This document shows, one piece after another, positions 26,370-36,076 of a DNA stretch of 56,943 nt. Source of the DNA: Bacteroidota bacterium (lineage in GTDB: Bacteria; Bacteroidota; Bacteroidia; Chitinophagales; Chitinophagaceae); contig JAFDXI010000027.1 in NCBI GenBank assembly GCA_018268035.1, positions 1 through 56,943 of the forward strand, given 5' to 3'. The position numbers and the translations under genes were made by a program. Numbering within the stretch: the stretch's first letter is position 1; each line of letters opens with the position of its first letter. A model generated the notes under the pieces. The model was not told the DNA's origin. It saw only the letters and a program-made list of their open reading frames with translations, and searched no databases.

Positions 26370-27699
26370 AATCAATGTTCCCGATATAGCTTTTGTAGAA
26401 CGCCAGGTAGAATGGTTATCTGCTATCATTGATGCAAGATTGAAATTATATTTCGGTCATGATTGTAAGTTTAAATCAATTGAAGAGGTTAAAGATGAAG
26501 ATGTCAACTGGTATAATAATTTCTTTCAAAGCAATTCTTATTCTTTTGCTGATAAGGTTTTGCTATGGTTAAGCATGGCCCCGGTTTTGAGGCCACAGTT
26601 GCTTGATTTTTTTTATGTAAAGAACCAGGATATTGATAACCGTTTTTCAGAATTCGGCGCTTTGAAAGCTGCACAGTTAAATGGTTTGGTGCCAACATTG
26701 GATACCCTGCTGTTTATTTTATGTGGCGATGATTTGCAACAAAGAATTTTTTACCTGAACTATTTTGGAAGAAACCATTTTTTGTTTACATCCAATCTTG
26801 TACAATTGGAAATGCCATCCGCTGCTGAACCTTATACAGCTTCTGTCCTGGTTGCGTCAAATGATTTAATTGAATTGATTTTACGCGGCAAAGAGTATGC
26901 TCCTGAGTTTTCCCATTCCTTTCCTGCAAAAAAATTATTTACTCACCAGGATTGGGATGAATTGGTGCTTGAATCCAAAACCATTGCACAAATAGAAGAA
27001 ATAAAAACATGGATAGAGATGGGTGATGCCATGCTGGATGAACTGGATTTACGCAGCAAAATAAAACCTGGTTACCGCAGTTTGTTTTTTGGCCAGCCGG
27101 GAACAGGCAAAACATTTACTGCTGCATTGCTGGGAAAATATACAGGCTATGATGTGTACCGTATTGATTTGTCATTGGTGATTAGCAAGTTTATTGGTGA
27201 GACAGAAAAAAACCTCACGAAGATTTTTGACCGGGCTGAAAATAAAAAGTGGATTTTATTTTTTGATGAAGCTGATGCTTTGTTTGGCAAACGCACCCAG
27301 GTAAAAGATTCACACGACAGGTATGCCAATCAGGAAGTTTCATTTTTGTTGCAAAGGGTAGAAGATTATAATGGGCTGGTGATACTTGCTACCAATTTGA
27401 AATCAAACATTGATGAAGCATTTGCGAGGCGTTTTCAAAGTATTATTTATTTTAAAATGCCTTCAGCCAAAGAGCGGTTGAAAATCTGGCAAAATACATT
27501 TTCACATAAAACAATTTTTGCAGCTGATGTTAACCTTGAACAAATCAGCGCTGAATTTGAAGTGAGTGGCGGCAGCATCATCAATGTGGTCCGGTATTGC
27601 AGTTTGATTGCAATGAAAAGAAAAGAAAGAATAATTTTTTATGAAGATATTGTTGAAGGGTTGAGAAAAGAATTTTTGAAAGAAGGGAAAACGATTTGA
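26335..27699 (+). CDS. eCIS AAA+ ATPase (Afp15/Pvc15-like)
   Basis: The protein is 454 residues from the ATG at 26335; an in-frame TTG at 26290 would add 15 residues. Walker A GQPGTGKT is at 253-260, Walker B ILFFDEADALFG has D311/E312, and the arginine-finger region FARRFQ is at R365/R366. The C-terminal lid has the helical FEVSGGSIINVVRY form of classic AAA proteins. About 225 residues of helical N-domain precede the ATPase. In Afp and PVC this ATPase is needed for assembly or cargo handling. The gene overlaps the tape-measure gene by 35 nt and precedes the effector. Confidence 0.93.
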   Translation: MNTLFIQNGNSEINVPDIAFVERQVEWLSAIIDARLKLYFGHDCKFKSIEEVKDEDVNWYNNFFQSNSYSFADKVLLWLSMAPVLRPQLLDFFYVKNQDIDNRFSEFGALKAAQLNGLVPTLDTLLFILCGDDLQQRIFYLNYFGRNHFLFTSNLVQLEMPSAAEPYTASVLVASNDLIELILRGKEYAPEFSHSFPAKKLFTHQDWDELVLESKTIAQIEEIKTWIEMGDAMLDELDLRSKIKPGYRSLFFGQPGTGKTFTAALLGKYTGYDVYRIDLSLVISKFIGETEKNLTKIFDRAENKKWILFFDEADALFGKRTQVKDSHDRYANQEVSFLLQRVEDYNGLVILATNLKSNIDEAFARRFQSIIYFKMPSAKERLKIWQNTFSHKTIFAADVNLEQISAEFEVSGGSIINVVRYCSLIAMKRKERIIFYEDIVEGLRKEFLKEGKTI

Positions 27700-27730
27700 A
27701 AAAAATTTTTACGGGTAGAAAATTTTTTTC
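27698..27730. repeat. Perfect 12-bp inverted repeat between the ATPase and the effector
   Basis: GAAAAAAATTTT (27698-27709) is exactly complementary to AAAATTTTTTTC (27719-27730), with a 9-base spacer TACGGGTAG. The left arm overlaps the ATPase stop TGA and the right arm ends 25 nt before the effector start. It could be a weak terminator or attenuator separating effector from structural expression, or a protein-binding palindrome. Confidence 0.6.
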
Positions 27731-27755
27731 ACCTTTAGTTTAAATCTTTTGCGTT

Positions 27756-30700
27756 TTGAGTGCAAAAGCAACACCTATAAAAGCACAGGCTGTAAAAGCG
27801 ACAGCGCCTGTAAAATCAGGTAATGGAAAAGCTATACAACGCAAAACAGCAGATTCATTTTTACCATCAGTAATACAAAGAAAAGAACAAGCCGGAGGAT
27901 GGGCGCATCGTTCTCCTCAAAAAGTGATAAATGCTAAACCACTCGTTCAGCCAAAAATAAAAATTCATTCAGCCAATGATCATTTTGAAAAAGAAGCAGA
28001 TCATGTTGCAGATAAAGTGGTGGACAATCAACCGGCAACTTCTATAAAAATTACTGCTACTGCAAGTGCAGCAACACAAAGAAAAAATATCAATAGCGAT
28101 AATTATATAACACAAACTAAAACCAACAACCAGGGTCTTAACCATACACTGCAAGGTGGAGATAGCATTCCGCCAATGCCGGATATTCAAACAAATCATC
28201 CGTTAACATCAGTCTTAAGTAATCAAAACACAAGAGGCAGCCCTTTGCCTGCAACTGCCCGCAGGCAAATGGAAAACAGTATGGATGCTGATTTCAGTAA
28301 AGTGCGCATTCATACCGGGCAGGAAAGTCATGAAGCCAATGCTTCAATCCAGGCAAGGGCATTTACTCATGGTAATAATATTTATTTTGCCAATGGTCAA
28401 TTCAATCCTAATTCAAAAGCAGGTCAACATCTTTTAGCACATGAGTTGACTCATACGATTCAGCAGGGCGCCAGTGCAAGAACAAATAGTTCTCTAATAA
28501 CCCTTCAAAGAAGTGAAACATCTTCTGCATCTTCTTTAAAAGCATCACCACATTTAGTAAACACCCGCGGCCCACCTGTGAGTGAAAATAGCGAAACAGA
28601 AATTCAATGTTCTTTAGTGGATGTAGCTATTTCACGTATAGGTGAATTATTGAATGATCTTCCATCCATCACTGAAGGTATTGAAGGTGCAAAGCGCTGG
28701 TTGATGAGCAAAGCAAAACAGTTTGTATCCTTAATTCCTGGTTACACTGCATTGGGTGTGATTATGGGAGAAGATCCTATAACAGGTGAACACATTGAAC
28801 GTAATGGAAGAAATTTTATTAATGCAGCGCTTGATATTATTCCTGGTGGTATTTTGCTCAAACAAAAACTCGAAGAGATTGGCGCCATAGACCAGGCTGC
28901 TGCTTGGATAGACCAGCAAATAGAAACCCTCGGCAGTGTTGTTGCCAACATTAGAGATGAATTTGTTACAGCATGGAATGGCCTTGGCATTACTTCTATT
29001 CTTGATGGGCCATTAAATGTTCTCAGGCGTTTTGGTGATATTTTTGAAAGAGGCATCAATCAGCTCATCAGTTTTGCTGAAAGAGCTGCAACTGAATTGC
29101 TGGCAATTGTAAAGCGTTTTCTGCTGACACAAATCGTTGACTTCATAAAAAATCATACAACAGCTTATGAATTGTTGAAAGTAATTATAGGTCATGATCC
29201 AGTAACTGAAGAACGGGTTGCAAGAAATGGTACTAATATCTTAAATGCTTTACTCGAATTAGGTGGTGAACAAGGCCGTGAACAACGCAGACAAATGCAG
29301 GATACCGGCACTTTCCAGAAAGCAGCAGACTGGATTGACAGAGGCATTGCAGTATTTGGAAACCTGTATCAAACCATACGCAATAATTTCGGATTGATAT
29401 GGAATGTAGTTTCTATTAATGCTTTAATGCATCCTGTTGATACTTTCAACCGCATCTATGAAACATTTGCAGAACCGGTAAGACAAGTTTTGAATTTTGT
29501 TGCAGAAACATTGCAGGTAATTCTTGGTTTCATCAAAGAAGTTTTATTGCAAAGGATATCCGCTTGGGCAAATACAGTACGTGGGTATGCATTAATCACT
29601 GTATTGATTGGAAAAGATCCATTCACCCAACAAACTGTACCCCGTTCTATTCCAAATATCATCCGTGGGTTTATGAGTTTGATGGAAGGTGGTGAAGAAC
29701 AATACAGGCAAATGGAAGCAAGTGGCGCCATTGCAAGAACTACACAACGCATTGAAGCTGCAGTTGCAAGATTGAATATGACTCCTGCATCAATCCTGCA
29801 ATTGTTTATTGATTTATGGAACTCATTTAGTTTTAATGACCTTGCACATCCTATCGAAGCCTTCCAGAGAATCATCCATCGTTTTGGTGAACCTATAGCA
29901 AGATTATTTGCATTCATAATTGAGATCATAAAAATTGTTGTGCATGTGATTCTTGTAGTGATGAATTTCCCATTTGATCTCATCAATAATATCATCACCC
30001 GTGCAATGGCAGCATTTGAAAGCATCAAGCGAAACCCGGCAGGGTTCATCATCAATTTATTACGCGCCATCAAACAGGGATTTGTTCAATTCTTTGCCAA
30101 TATTGGAAGGCATTTATTAAATGGTTTAGTGGGTTGGTTGTTGAATGAACTTCGGGATGCCAATGTGCCTGCGCCAACAGATTTTTCTTTGCGTGGTATT
30201 ATTTCATGGGTATTGCAGGTATTAGGCATCAGTATGGAAGCTATATGGCAAAAGCTGGCTGCCAACCCGAAGATTGGTCCGGAAAAAGTAGCCCGCATCC
30301 GCAGTATGATTGACAGGCTGGAAGGCATCTGGACATTTATTCGTGACGTTCAGCAACGCGGTATCGTTGCTATATGGGATAAGATAAAAGAACAATTAAG
30401 CAATCTCTGGAATGTAGTACTGGATGCAATAAAAAACTGGATCATTGAAAAAATAATTACACAGGTTACGGTAAAATTATTAGGCATGCTTGATCCAACA
30501 GGTATTATGGCTGTTATCAATAGCGCTATTGCCATTTATCGTGCGGTGCAAAGTTTCGTAAAGTATTTAAGGCAAATGCTTGAAGTGATTAATTCTTTTG
30601 TAAATGGTGTGGCTGATATTGCTGCAGGTAATATTGCAACTGCTGCCAATTATCTTGAAAATACAATGGATAAAGCAATGCCGATTGTGATTGGTTTCCT

Positions 30701-33700
30701 TGCCAACCAGGTGGGTTTAAGTGGTCTTGGAAGAAGGGTTGGACAAATGATCACTTCAGTAAGACAATTGGTTGATCGTGCATTAACATGGTTGGTAAAT
30801 AAGGCTGTTGATACAGGTTATGCTGTAATAGAAAGATTGTTGAGTTTGGGAAGAAGTGCGGTGAGTGCAGTGTTGGGATGGATGGGAATCAGGAAAAATT
30901 TCAAGGCGACTAATGGTGAATCGCATGAATTATATTTTGAGGGGAATACAGAAGAAACATCTGATTTATGGGTAGCAAGCCGTAATCCTATGAAGTATTC
31001 AGAATTTTTAAGAAACTTGAATACAGTAAATGACCCTGCAAAATCAGCAAAGAAAGCTGAAGCCATAACAAAATTGGCAGAAGTACAGACGGCAAAACGT
31101 GCGCCTTTAAATACAACGATTCCTGAAGAGCAGGCAAGAACTGTTAAATACAATGATATCAATGCAAAGGTTATTGCACTTAGTGTGCCAACAGCATATT
31201 TATTTGGTGGGCCAAACTTGCCACTTGAATTTAGTTTTGGTGGATTAAACAGCGCAGGGTTTGGTACAGGTATGACTATCAGGAACCTGAATAAGAATAA
31301 CCGCCCTCCGGTTGGTGGTCCGCCCAGGGTATCCAATGCATATTATTCAAAGTTGGATTATCGCAGAAATGGGAGTACAACTTATTATATCAAAGGTCAT
31401 TTATTAAATGGTTATCTCGGAGGCACAGGTGCAGATTTCAGAAATCTTACGCCATTGTCAAGAACAGGAAATGGTAACCATGAAAGAGATGTTGAAAGAA
31501 AAGTGATTGATGAAGTGGATGCGGGTAAAACAGTTGAATATATTGTTACTCCTGTTTATGGCTCATTGACTTTACCAACAAACGACCAAATTCAACATTC
31601 ATCTTTGCCAGTATCAAAAAAGATAAAGATGAATGAAATTGTTTCATCAGAAAACTTTGTACCTACAGGATTACAATGTTCAGCAAAGTCTTTGGATGAA
31701 TCAACAGGGCAATATACTAACACAATCGTGAACGGGTTTGTTCCTAATCCAATTGATGATACAATAACTTCTTACGAAGTGCAGGCGAAATTGAAGTCAG
31801 GAAATCCTACATCACATCATGAACGTGAAGCAGACCACATTGCAGACAAAGTTGTAAGCAATAAAAAAACAAAACCTTCAACCATTTCAATAATTACAAA
31901 CAATGTGCAACAACAAACTGTTGCTATCAATCAACAACAAACTACTGCAAAAACTGTAGCTGCTGCAACTGTAAAGCAGGATACAAGGGGTAGCCCATTG
32001 CCTGCAAATACAAAAAAACAAATGGAAAAAAGTATAGGCGCTGACTTTGGTAATGTTCGTATCCATACTTCAGAACAAAGCCATAAAGCCAACGAAGCAA
32101 TCGGTTCAAAGGCATTTACTCAGGGCGCTAACATCCATTTTGCAAAAGGAGAATTTCAACCCAATACAAAAGATGGTCAACATTTATTAGCACATGAATT
32201 AACGCATACGGTTCAGCAGGGAATATCGCCACAAAAACCTGCTTCATCTCATGCAATAGAAGCGCCTGCTGCATCACATGTTAAGAGGGCTAAAGAAACT
32301 TTTTCAAAAACAATTCATACAAAAAAACAAACTGATGCGATTGCTGGTGACGGAGATAAAAAAGAAACATCAGCAAAAAAACTAAAGAAGAAATCGCCAT
32401 CATCACCTGAAGAAGATCCTGCTTTTCAAAAAACAATTAGTAAAGCAAAATCAAGAACAAGAGAGCAAAGATCACATGCTGGCGCAGCCACCAAAGCAGG
32501 TGATGCACAACGCGCTGCAGGCCAGGTTGCATTTGAAGCAGAAAGTAAGGCACAGGAAAGAAAAGCAACAGGTATGGAAGAAGCAGGTAAAGAAGAAAAA
32601 ATGTTTGATGCAGCTTCTTTCAAAGCAGATTTGTTGCAACGAATATCAGAAATCACACCTAAAACTTTAGAAGAAGCAGATGAGTTTAAAGAGAACAATC
32701 GTATAGATGAAGTCAAGGGTGAAATGAATCAAAAAGTTTCAGCAGAAAAACAAAATACTGTTGGCCCGGTAACTCAAGCAACAAAAGAACCACTGCATGT
32801 AAATGCAATTGATAACAAGCAACCTGTTACATTGCCACCAACAGAAAAAGGAGAAAACCCCGAATCAATTGGAGCAAAGAATGCTGCGCCAAAACCTAAG
32901 ACTGACAACGAGATTTCAATGGAGGAACAAAGTGCATCGCTTGATGAAGAGATGCAACAGAATAATGTAACAGAAGATCAGTTGCAGGCAAGCAATGAAC
33001 CAACATTCCAGGCCGCTTTAAAAGAAAAGAAAAATGCACAGAAAGATGCAATTCAAAAACCCATTGAGTATAAAAAAGCTGAAGCAGCAGTTTTAAAAAC
33101 AGCGCAAAGTGAAGCTGTATCAAAAGCATCAGGCACATTGCATGGAATGCATAATGAACGGGGTAAAGAATTTGCTGCAGTGGTTTTGCAACAAAATGAT
33201 TCGAAGAAAAAAGATGAAGATGTAAGAGCTAAAGTTGCCAAAGATATCAACGATAAATACCTGGCAACAGAAAGCTCTGTAAATGATTTGCTGCAACAGG
33301 CAGAAACACAATCCAACAGCATTTTTGAAAATGGAGCAGAAGAAGCACGGAAAATTTTTGAAGATTATACTGATAGAAAAATGCGTGCTTATAAAGATGA
33401 TCGTTATTCTGGAATTTTAGGTAAGGGAGCGTGGTTAAAAGATAAATTCTTTGACCTGCCGGATGAAGTGAATGTATTTTATGTGGATGGGAAAAAACTG
33501 TATCTCGATAAAATGGATAAAGTGCTTACAGAAGTGAGTACTGTAATTGCAGAAAAATTAAATGCAGCAAAAAAAGCAATTGATGATGGTAAACAAAAAA
33601 TTGATGATTATGTCGCAGCCCTGCCTGCGGGTTTACAAACTGTAGGAAATGAAGCAGTGGAAAATATTAAAGACAAATTTGATTCACTCGAACAAAATAT

Positions 33701-35699
33701 AAAAGATAAAGGACAGCAACTGATAGATGGGCTTGCAAAAAAATATGTTGATAATGTAAAGAAGTTAGATGATCGCATCAACGAATTAAAAGAAGCCAAC
33801 AAAGGGTTAATCAGTAAAGCAATTGGATTGTTGAAAGGAGTGTGGAAGGTTATCAAAAATATTTACCAGTTGTTTAAAACTATTTTGTCAAAACTGGCAC
33901 AAATTGTTGGAATTATTTTAAGCGACCCCGGTAAATTCTTCAGCAATCTTGGTGCTGCATTCAGTAAAGGTTTTGAAATGTTTAAGAGCAGGTTGGATGT
34001 ACATCTTGAAAATGGTTTGATGGCATGGCTTTCTACCCAGCTTGGAGTTGCAGATATTCAGTTGCCTGAGAAATTTGATATCGCTTCTATATTTAGTTTG
34101 GTGTTACAGGTTATGGGTATCAGTTATCCGCATATCAGAGAAAGAGCTGTTGCAAAAATAGGAGAGGAACGTGTGGGATTGATGGAAACAACAATTGGTA
34201 TTTTCCAGAGAATTTATAAGGAAGGGCTTGGTGCGATTTGGGAAATGATTAAAGAAAAATTTACTGATTTTAAAGACATGATATGGGAAGCAATAAAAAC
34301 ATTTATCAGGGATACAGTTATTAAAGCGGCATTGACATTCCTGTTGAGCCTGCTCAACCCTATCGCTGCATTTATAAAAGCCTGTATGGCTATTTATGAT
34401 TTTTTGATGATGCTGGTGAAAATGAAAGACAGGATCATTGCTCTTTTAAATTCTATTCTTGATGCGGTGGTTACAATTGCAAGCGGCTCGGTTGATGCTG
34501 CAGCAGCAGCCATTGAAAAAGCATTTGCAAAATCAATCCCTATCATTATTGGTTTCCTTGCAGCCTTATTGCATTTGAATAATATCGGCGCTAAAGTGCG
34601 GGAAATTATTTTACGTATCAGGGTTAAGGTTGATAAGATTATTGACTGGCTGATTGATAAAGCTTATAAATTGGTTGGCCCTGCAGTTGAATTGGCGATG
34701 CGTGCAAAAAATAAAGGGAAAGAACTAATAGAAAAAGGAAAGGAAAAAGCGTTGGGTTTGGGTAAAGCTGCATTTGCAAAAGTTGCAGGATGGTTGGGCA
34801 TTCATAAATCATTTACTGCAGTGGATGGAGAAACGCATGAACTTTATTTTGAAGGCTCCACAGAAGACAATGCTGAATTATGGGTGGCCAGCAGGAAACC
34901 AATGCGGTATTCAGCATTTCTTCAAAATATAAAGGAAAATGCAGATGAACGAAAGAAAACAAAGAAAGCGGAAGCCATTGCTAAACTACAGGAAGTGCAG
35001 CAGGCAAAGAGAGCGCCATTAGATACTGCTCTCACTGATGAAAAGGCCAGGGCAAAAAAATATGACCTGGTCAATGAAAAAGTAATTGAGTTAAGTAAGC
35101 TGACTGCGTTTTTATTTGGAGGCCCTTTATTGCCACTGGAGTTTTCTTTTGATGGATTGAACGATGCCGGCTTTGCGAAGGGCATGACTATCAGTAATCT
35201 GAATAAAAATAACCGTCCTCCTGTTGGTGGGGCACCTGGGGTTACAAATGATTTTTATCAAAAACTGGGTCACCGAAAAAATGGAGACACCTCCTATTAC
35301 ATTAAAGGCCATTTGCTGAATGGATATTTAGGAGGTACAGGAAAAGATTTCAGAAACCTTACTCCATTGTCAAGAACTGGTAATGGCAATCATGAAAGAG
35401 ATGTGGAAAGTAAAGTAATTGAAGAAGTGGATAAAGGGAAAACAGTTGAATATAAAGTTAAGCCTGTCTATGGTTCAATGCATTTACCAACTGTACAACA
35501 AATTGATGATACCACACTGAGTGACCGTAAAAAAACGACAATCAAAAATGTAGTATCTGCAGAAAGTTTTGTGCCAACGGGTCTGAAATGTGTTGCCAGT
35601 ATTCTGAATGTTGCAACCGGAAAATATGATACTTCTATCGTAAACACCACTGTGCCAAACCCGGTTGAGCCATCGGTAAAAAGTTACGAGGTAGAATAA
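27756..35699 (+). CDS. Tandem eCIS effector: two DUF4157-stalk-nuclease units fused in one polypeptide
   Basis: The protein is 2647 residues from TTG 27756; an in-frame TAA at 27741 leaves no ATG option. Unit 1 (1-1343) has HFEKEADHVADKV (76), a DUF4157 eCIS-core domain (158-238, HELTH at 229-233), three helical repeats of about 140 residues (near 329, 469, 609), a helical stalk (760-1048) and a nuclease-like domain (1049-1343). Unit 2 (1344-2647) has HHEREADHIADKVV (1354), DUF4157 (1409-1489, HELTH at 1480-1484), a Lys/Glu/Ala-rich segment, a homologous stalk (2057-2352) and a second nuclease-like domain (2353-2647). Both nuclease domains are 295 residues without gaps, with GH (H1215, H2519), NLTPLS and NHERDVE, as in DNA/RNA non-specific endonucleases. 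Reading by eye; toxicity is inferred. No immunity gene is adjacent. Confidence 0.9.
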   Translation: MSAKATPIKAQAVKATAPVKSGNGKAIQRKTADSFLPSVIQRKEQAGGWAHRSPQKVINAKPLVQPKIKIHSANDHFEKEADHVADKVVDNQPATSIKITATASAATQRKNINSDNYITQTKTNNQGLNHTLQGGDSIPPMPDIQTNHPLTSVLSNQNTRGSPLPATARRQMENSMDADFSKVRIHTGQESHEANASIQARAFTHGNNIYFANGQFNPNSKAGQHLLAHELTHTIQQGASARTNSSLITLQRSETSSASSLKASPHLVNTRGPPVSENSETEIQCSLVDVAISRIGELLNDLPSITEGIEGAKRWLMSKAKQFVSLIPGYTALGVIMGEDPITGEHIERNGRNFINAALDIIPGGILLKQKLEEIGAIDQAAAWIDQQIETLGSVVANIRDEFVTAWNGLGITSILDGPLNVLRRFGDIFERGINQLISFAERAATELLAIVKRFLLTQIVDFIKNHTTAYELLKVIIGHDPVTEERVARNGTNILNALLELGGEQGREQRRQMQDTGTFQKAADWIDRGIAVFGNLYQTIRNNFGLIWNVVSINALMHPVDTFNRIYETFAEPVRQVLNFVAETLQVILGFIKEVLLQRISAWANTVRGYALITVLIGKDPFTQQTVPRSIPNIIRGFMSLMEGGEEQYRQMEASGAIARTTQRIEAAVARLNMTPASILQLFIDLWNSFSFNDLAHPIEAFQRIIHRFGEPIARLFAFIIEIIKIVVHVILVVMNFPFDLINNIITRAMAAFESIKRNPAGFIINLLRAIKQGFVQFFANIGRHLLNGLVGWLLNELRDANVPAPTDFSLRGIISWVLQVLGISMEAIWQKLAANPKIGPEKVARIRSMIDRLEGIWTFIRDVQQRGIVAIWDKIKEQLSNLWNVVLDAIKNWIIEKIITQVTVKLLGMLDPTGIMAVINSAIAIYRAVQSFVKYLRQMLEVINSFVNGVADIAAGNIATAANYLENTMDKAMPIVIGFLANQVGLSGLGRRVGQMITSVRQLVDRALTWLVNKAVDTGYAVIERLLSLGRSAVSAVLGWMGIRKNFKATNGESHELYFEGNTEETSDLWVASRNPMKYSEFLRNLNTVNDPAKSAKKAEAITKLAEVQTAKRAPLNTTIPEEQARTVKYNDINAKVIALSVPTAYLFGGPNLPLEFSFGGLNSAGFGTGMTIRNLNKNNRPPVGGPPRVSNAYYSKLDYRRNGSTTYYIKGHLLNGYLGGTGADFRNLTPLSRTGNGNHERDVERKVIDEVDAGKTVEYIVTPVYGSLTLPTNDQIQHSSLPVSKKIKMNEIVSSENFVPTGLQCSAKSLDESTGQYTNTIVNGFVPNPIDDTITSYEVQAKLKSGNPTSHHEREADHIADKVVSNKKTKPSTISIITNNVQQQTVAINQQQTTAKTVAAATVKQDTRGSPLPANTKKQMEKSIGADFGNVRIHTSEQSHKANEAIGSKAFTQGANIHFAKGEFQPNTKDGQHLLAHELTHTVQQGISPQKPASSHAIEAPAASHVKRAKETFSKTIHTKKQTDAIAGDGDKKETSAKKLKKKSPSSPEEDPAFQKTISKAKSRTREQRSHAGAATKAGDAQRAAGQVAFEAESKAQERKATGMEEAGKEEKMFDAASFKADLLQRISEITPKTLEEADEFKENNRIDEVKGEMNQKVSAEKQNTVGPVTQATKEPLHVNAIDNKQPVTLPPTEKGENPESIGAKNAAPKPKTDNEISMEEQSASLDEEMQQNNVTEDQLQASNEPTFQAALKEKKNAQKDAIQKPIEYKKAEAAVLKTAQSEAVSKASGTLHGMHNERGKEFAAVVLQQNDSKKKDEDVRAKVAKDINDKYLATESSVNDLLQQAETQSNSIFENGAEEARKIFEDYTDRKMRAYKDDRYSGILGKGAWLKDKFFDLPDEVNVFYVDGKKLYLDKMDKVLTEVSTVIAEKLNAAKKAIDDGKQKIDDYVAALPAGLQTVGNEAVENIKDKFDSLEQNIKDKGQQLIDGLAKKYVDNVKKLDDRINELKEANKGLISKAIGLLKGVWKVIKNIYQLFKTILSKLAQIVGIILSDPGKFFSNLGAAFSKGFEMFKSRLDVHLENGLMAWLSTQLGVADIQLPEKFDIASIFSLVLQVMGISYPHIRERAVAKIGEERVGLMETTIGIFQRIYKEGLGAIWEMIKEKFTDFKDMIWEAIKTFIRDTVIKAALTFLLSLLNPIAAFIKACMAIYDFLMMLVKMKDRIIALLNSILDAVVTIASGSVDAAAAAIEKAFAKSIPIIIGFLAALLHLNNIGAKVREIILRIRVKVDKIIDWLIDKAYKLVGPAVELAMRAKNKGKELIEKGKEKALGLGKAAFAKVAGWLGIHKSFTAVDGETHELYFEGSTEDNAELWVASRKPMRYSAFLQNIKENADERKKTKKAEAIAKLQEVQQAKRAPLDTALTDEKARAKKYDLVNEKVIELSKLTAFLFGGPLLPLEFSFDGLNDAGFAKGMTISNLNKNNRPPVGGAPGVTNDFYQKLGHRKNGDTSYYIKGHLLNGYLGGTGKDFRNLTPLSRTGNGNHERDVESKVIEEVDKGKTVEYKVKPVYGSMHLPTVQQIDDTTLSDRKKTTIKNVVSAESFVPTGLKCVASILNVATGKYDTSIVNTTVPNPVEPSVKSYEVE

Positions 35700-35719
35700 T
35701 TCAATTTACTCATCAAAAT

Positions 35720-36076
35720 TTATTTCAACTTATAATCATCCTTCATGTCTATAATGCAATCATTGATGTATTGATTGATTGTGCTGACATCTTTTGGGAT
35801 TGTTTCGGTTTCTTTTTCATGCCGGGCTCTTGATTCTACACTGCGGATGAGTTCTTTTAACTGGTGCAGGTTAAACAAGTCAATGCTTGCTTTCATTTTG
35901 TGAGCGGTGAGATGCACTTGTTGCCAGTTTTTATCATTGCAAGCTCTTTCAAGCGTTGAATTGGATTCAGACATATTCTTCACAAAAAGCGTGATCATCA
36001 GTTTTAAAAACTCATCATCAGCCTGGTGAGTTTCAATTAAAGTGTCTGTGTTGTAAAGTTTTTCTTGTTTAAGCAT
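35720..36076 (-). CDS. Hpt-domain phosphotransfer protein
   Basis: The protein is 118 residues, a four-helix bundle. The phosphoacceptor motif is HLTAHKMKASID, with H59 in the HxxKG-like position. No kinase or output domain is attached. Hpt proteins relay phosphate between a hybrid kinase and a response regulator. The start overlaps the stop of the response regulator gene by 8 nt, so the two are coupled. It ends 20 nt from the effector stop on the opposite strand. No sensor kinase is encoded in the window. Confidence 0.85.
   Translation of the reverse strand: MLKQEKLYNTDTLIETHQADDEFLKLMITLFVKNMSESNSTLERACNDKNWQQVHLTAHKMKASIDLFNLHQLKELIRSVESRARHEKETETIPKDVSTINQYINDCIIDMKDDYKLK

Noticed and set aside
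30818-31336. Minus-strand open frame opposite nuclease domain 1, a possible immunity gene
   Set aside because: Similar antisense frames occur opposite nuclease domain 2 and other long genes; composition is that of an antisense shadow and no start context or conservation is visible.
27756-35699. Assembly artefact: the same gene counted twice
   Set aside because: The two units differ in the middle and at most synonymous positions, so they are not copies of one sequence.
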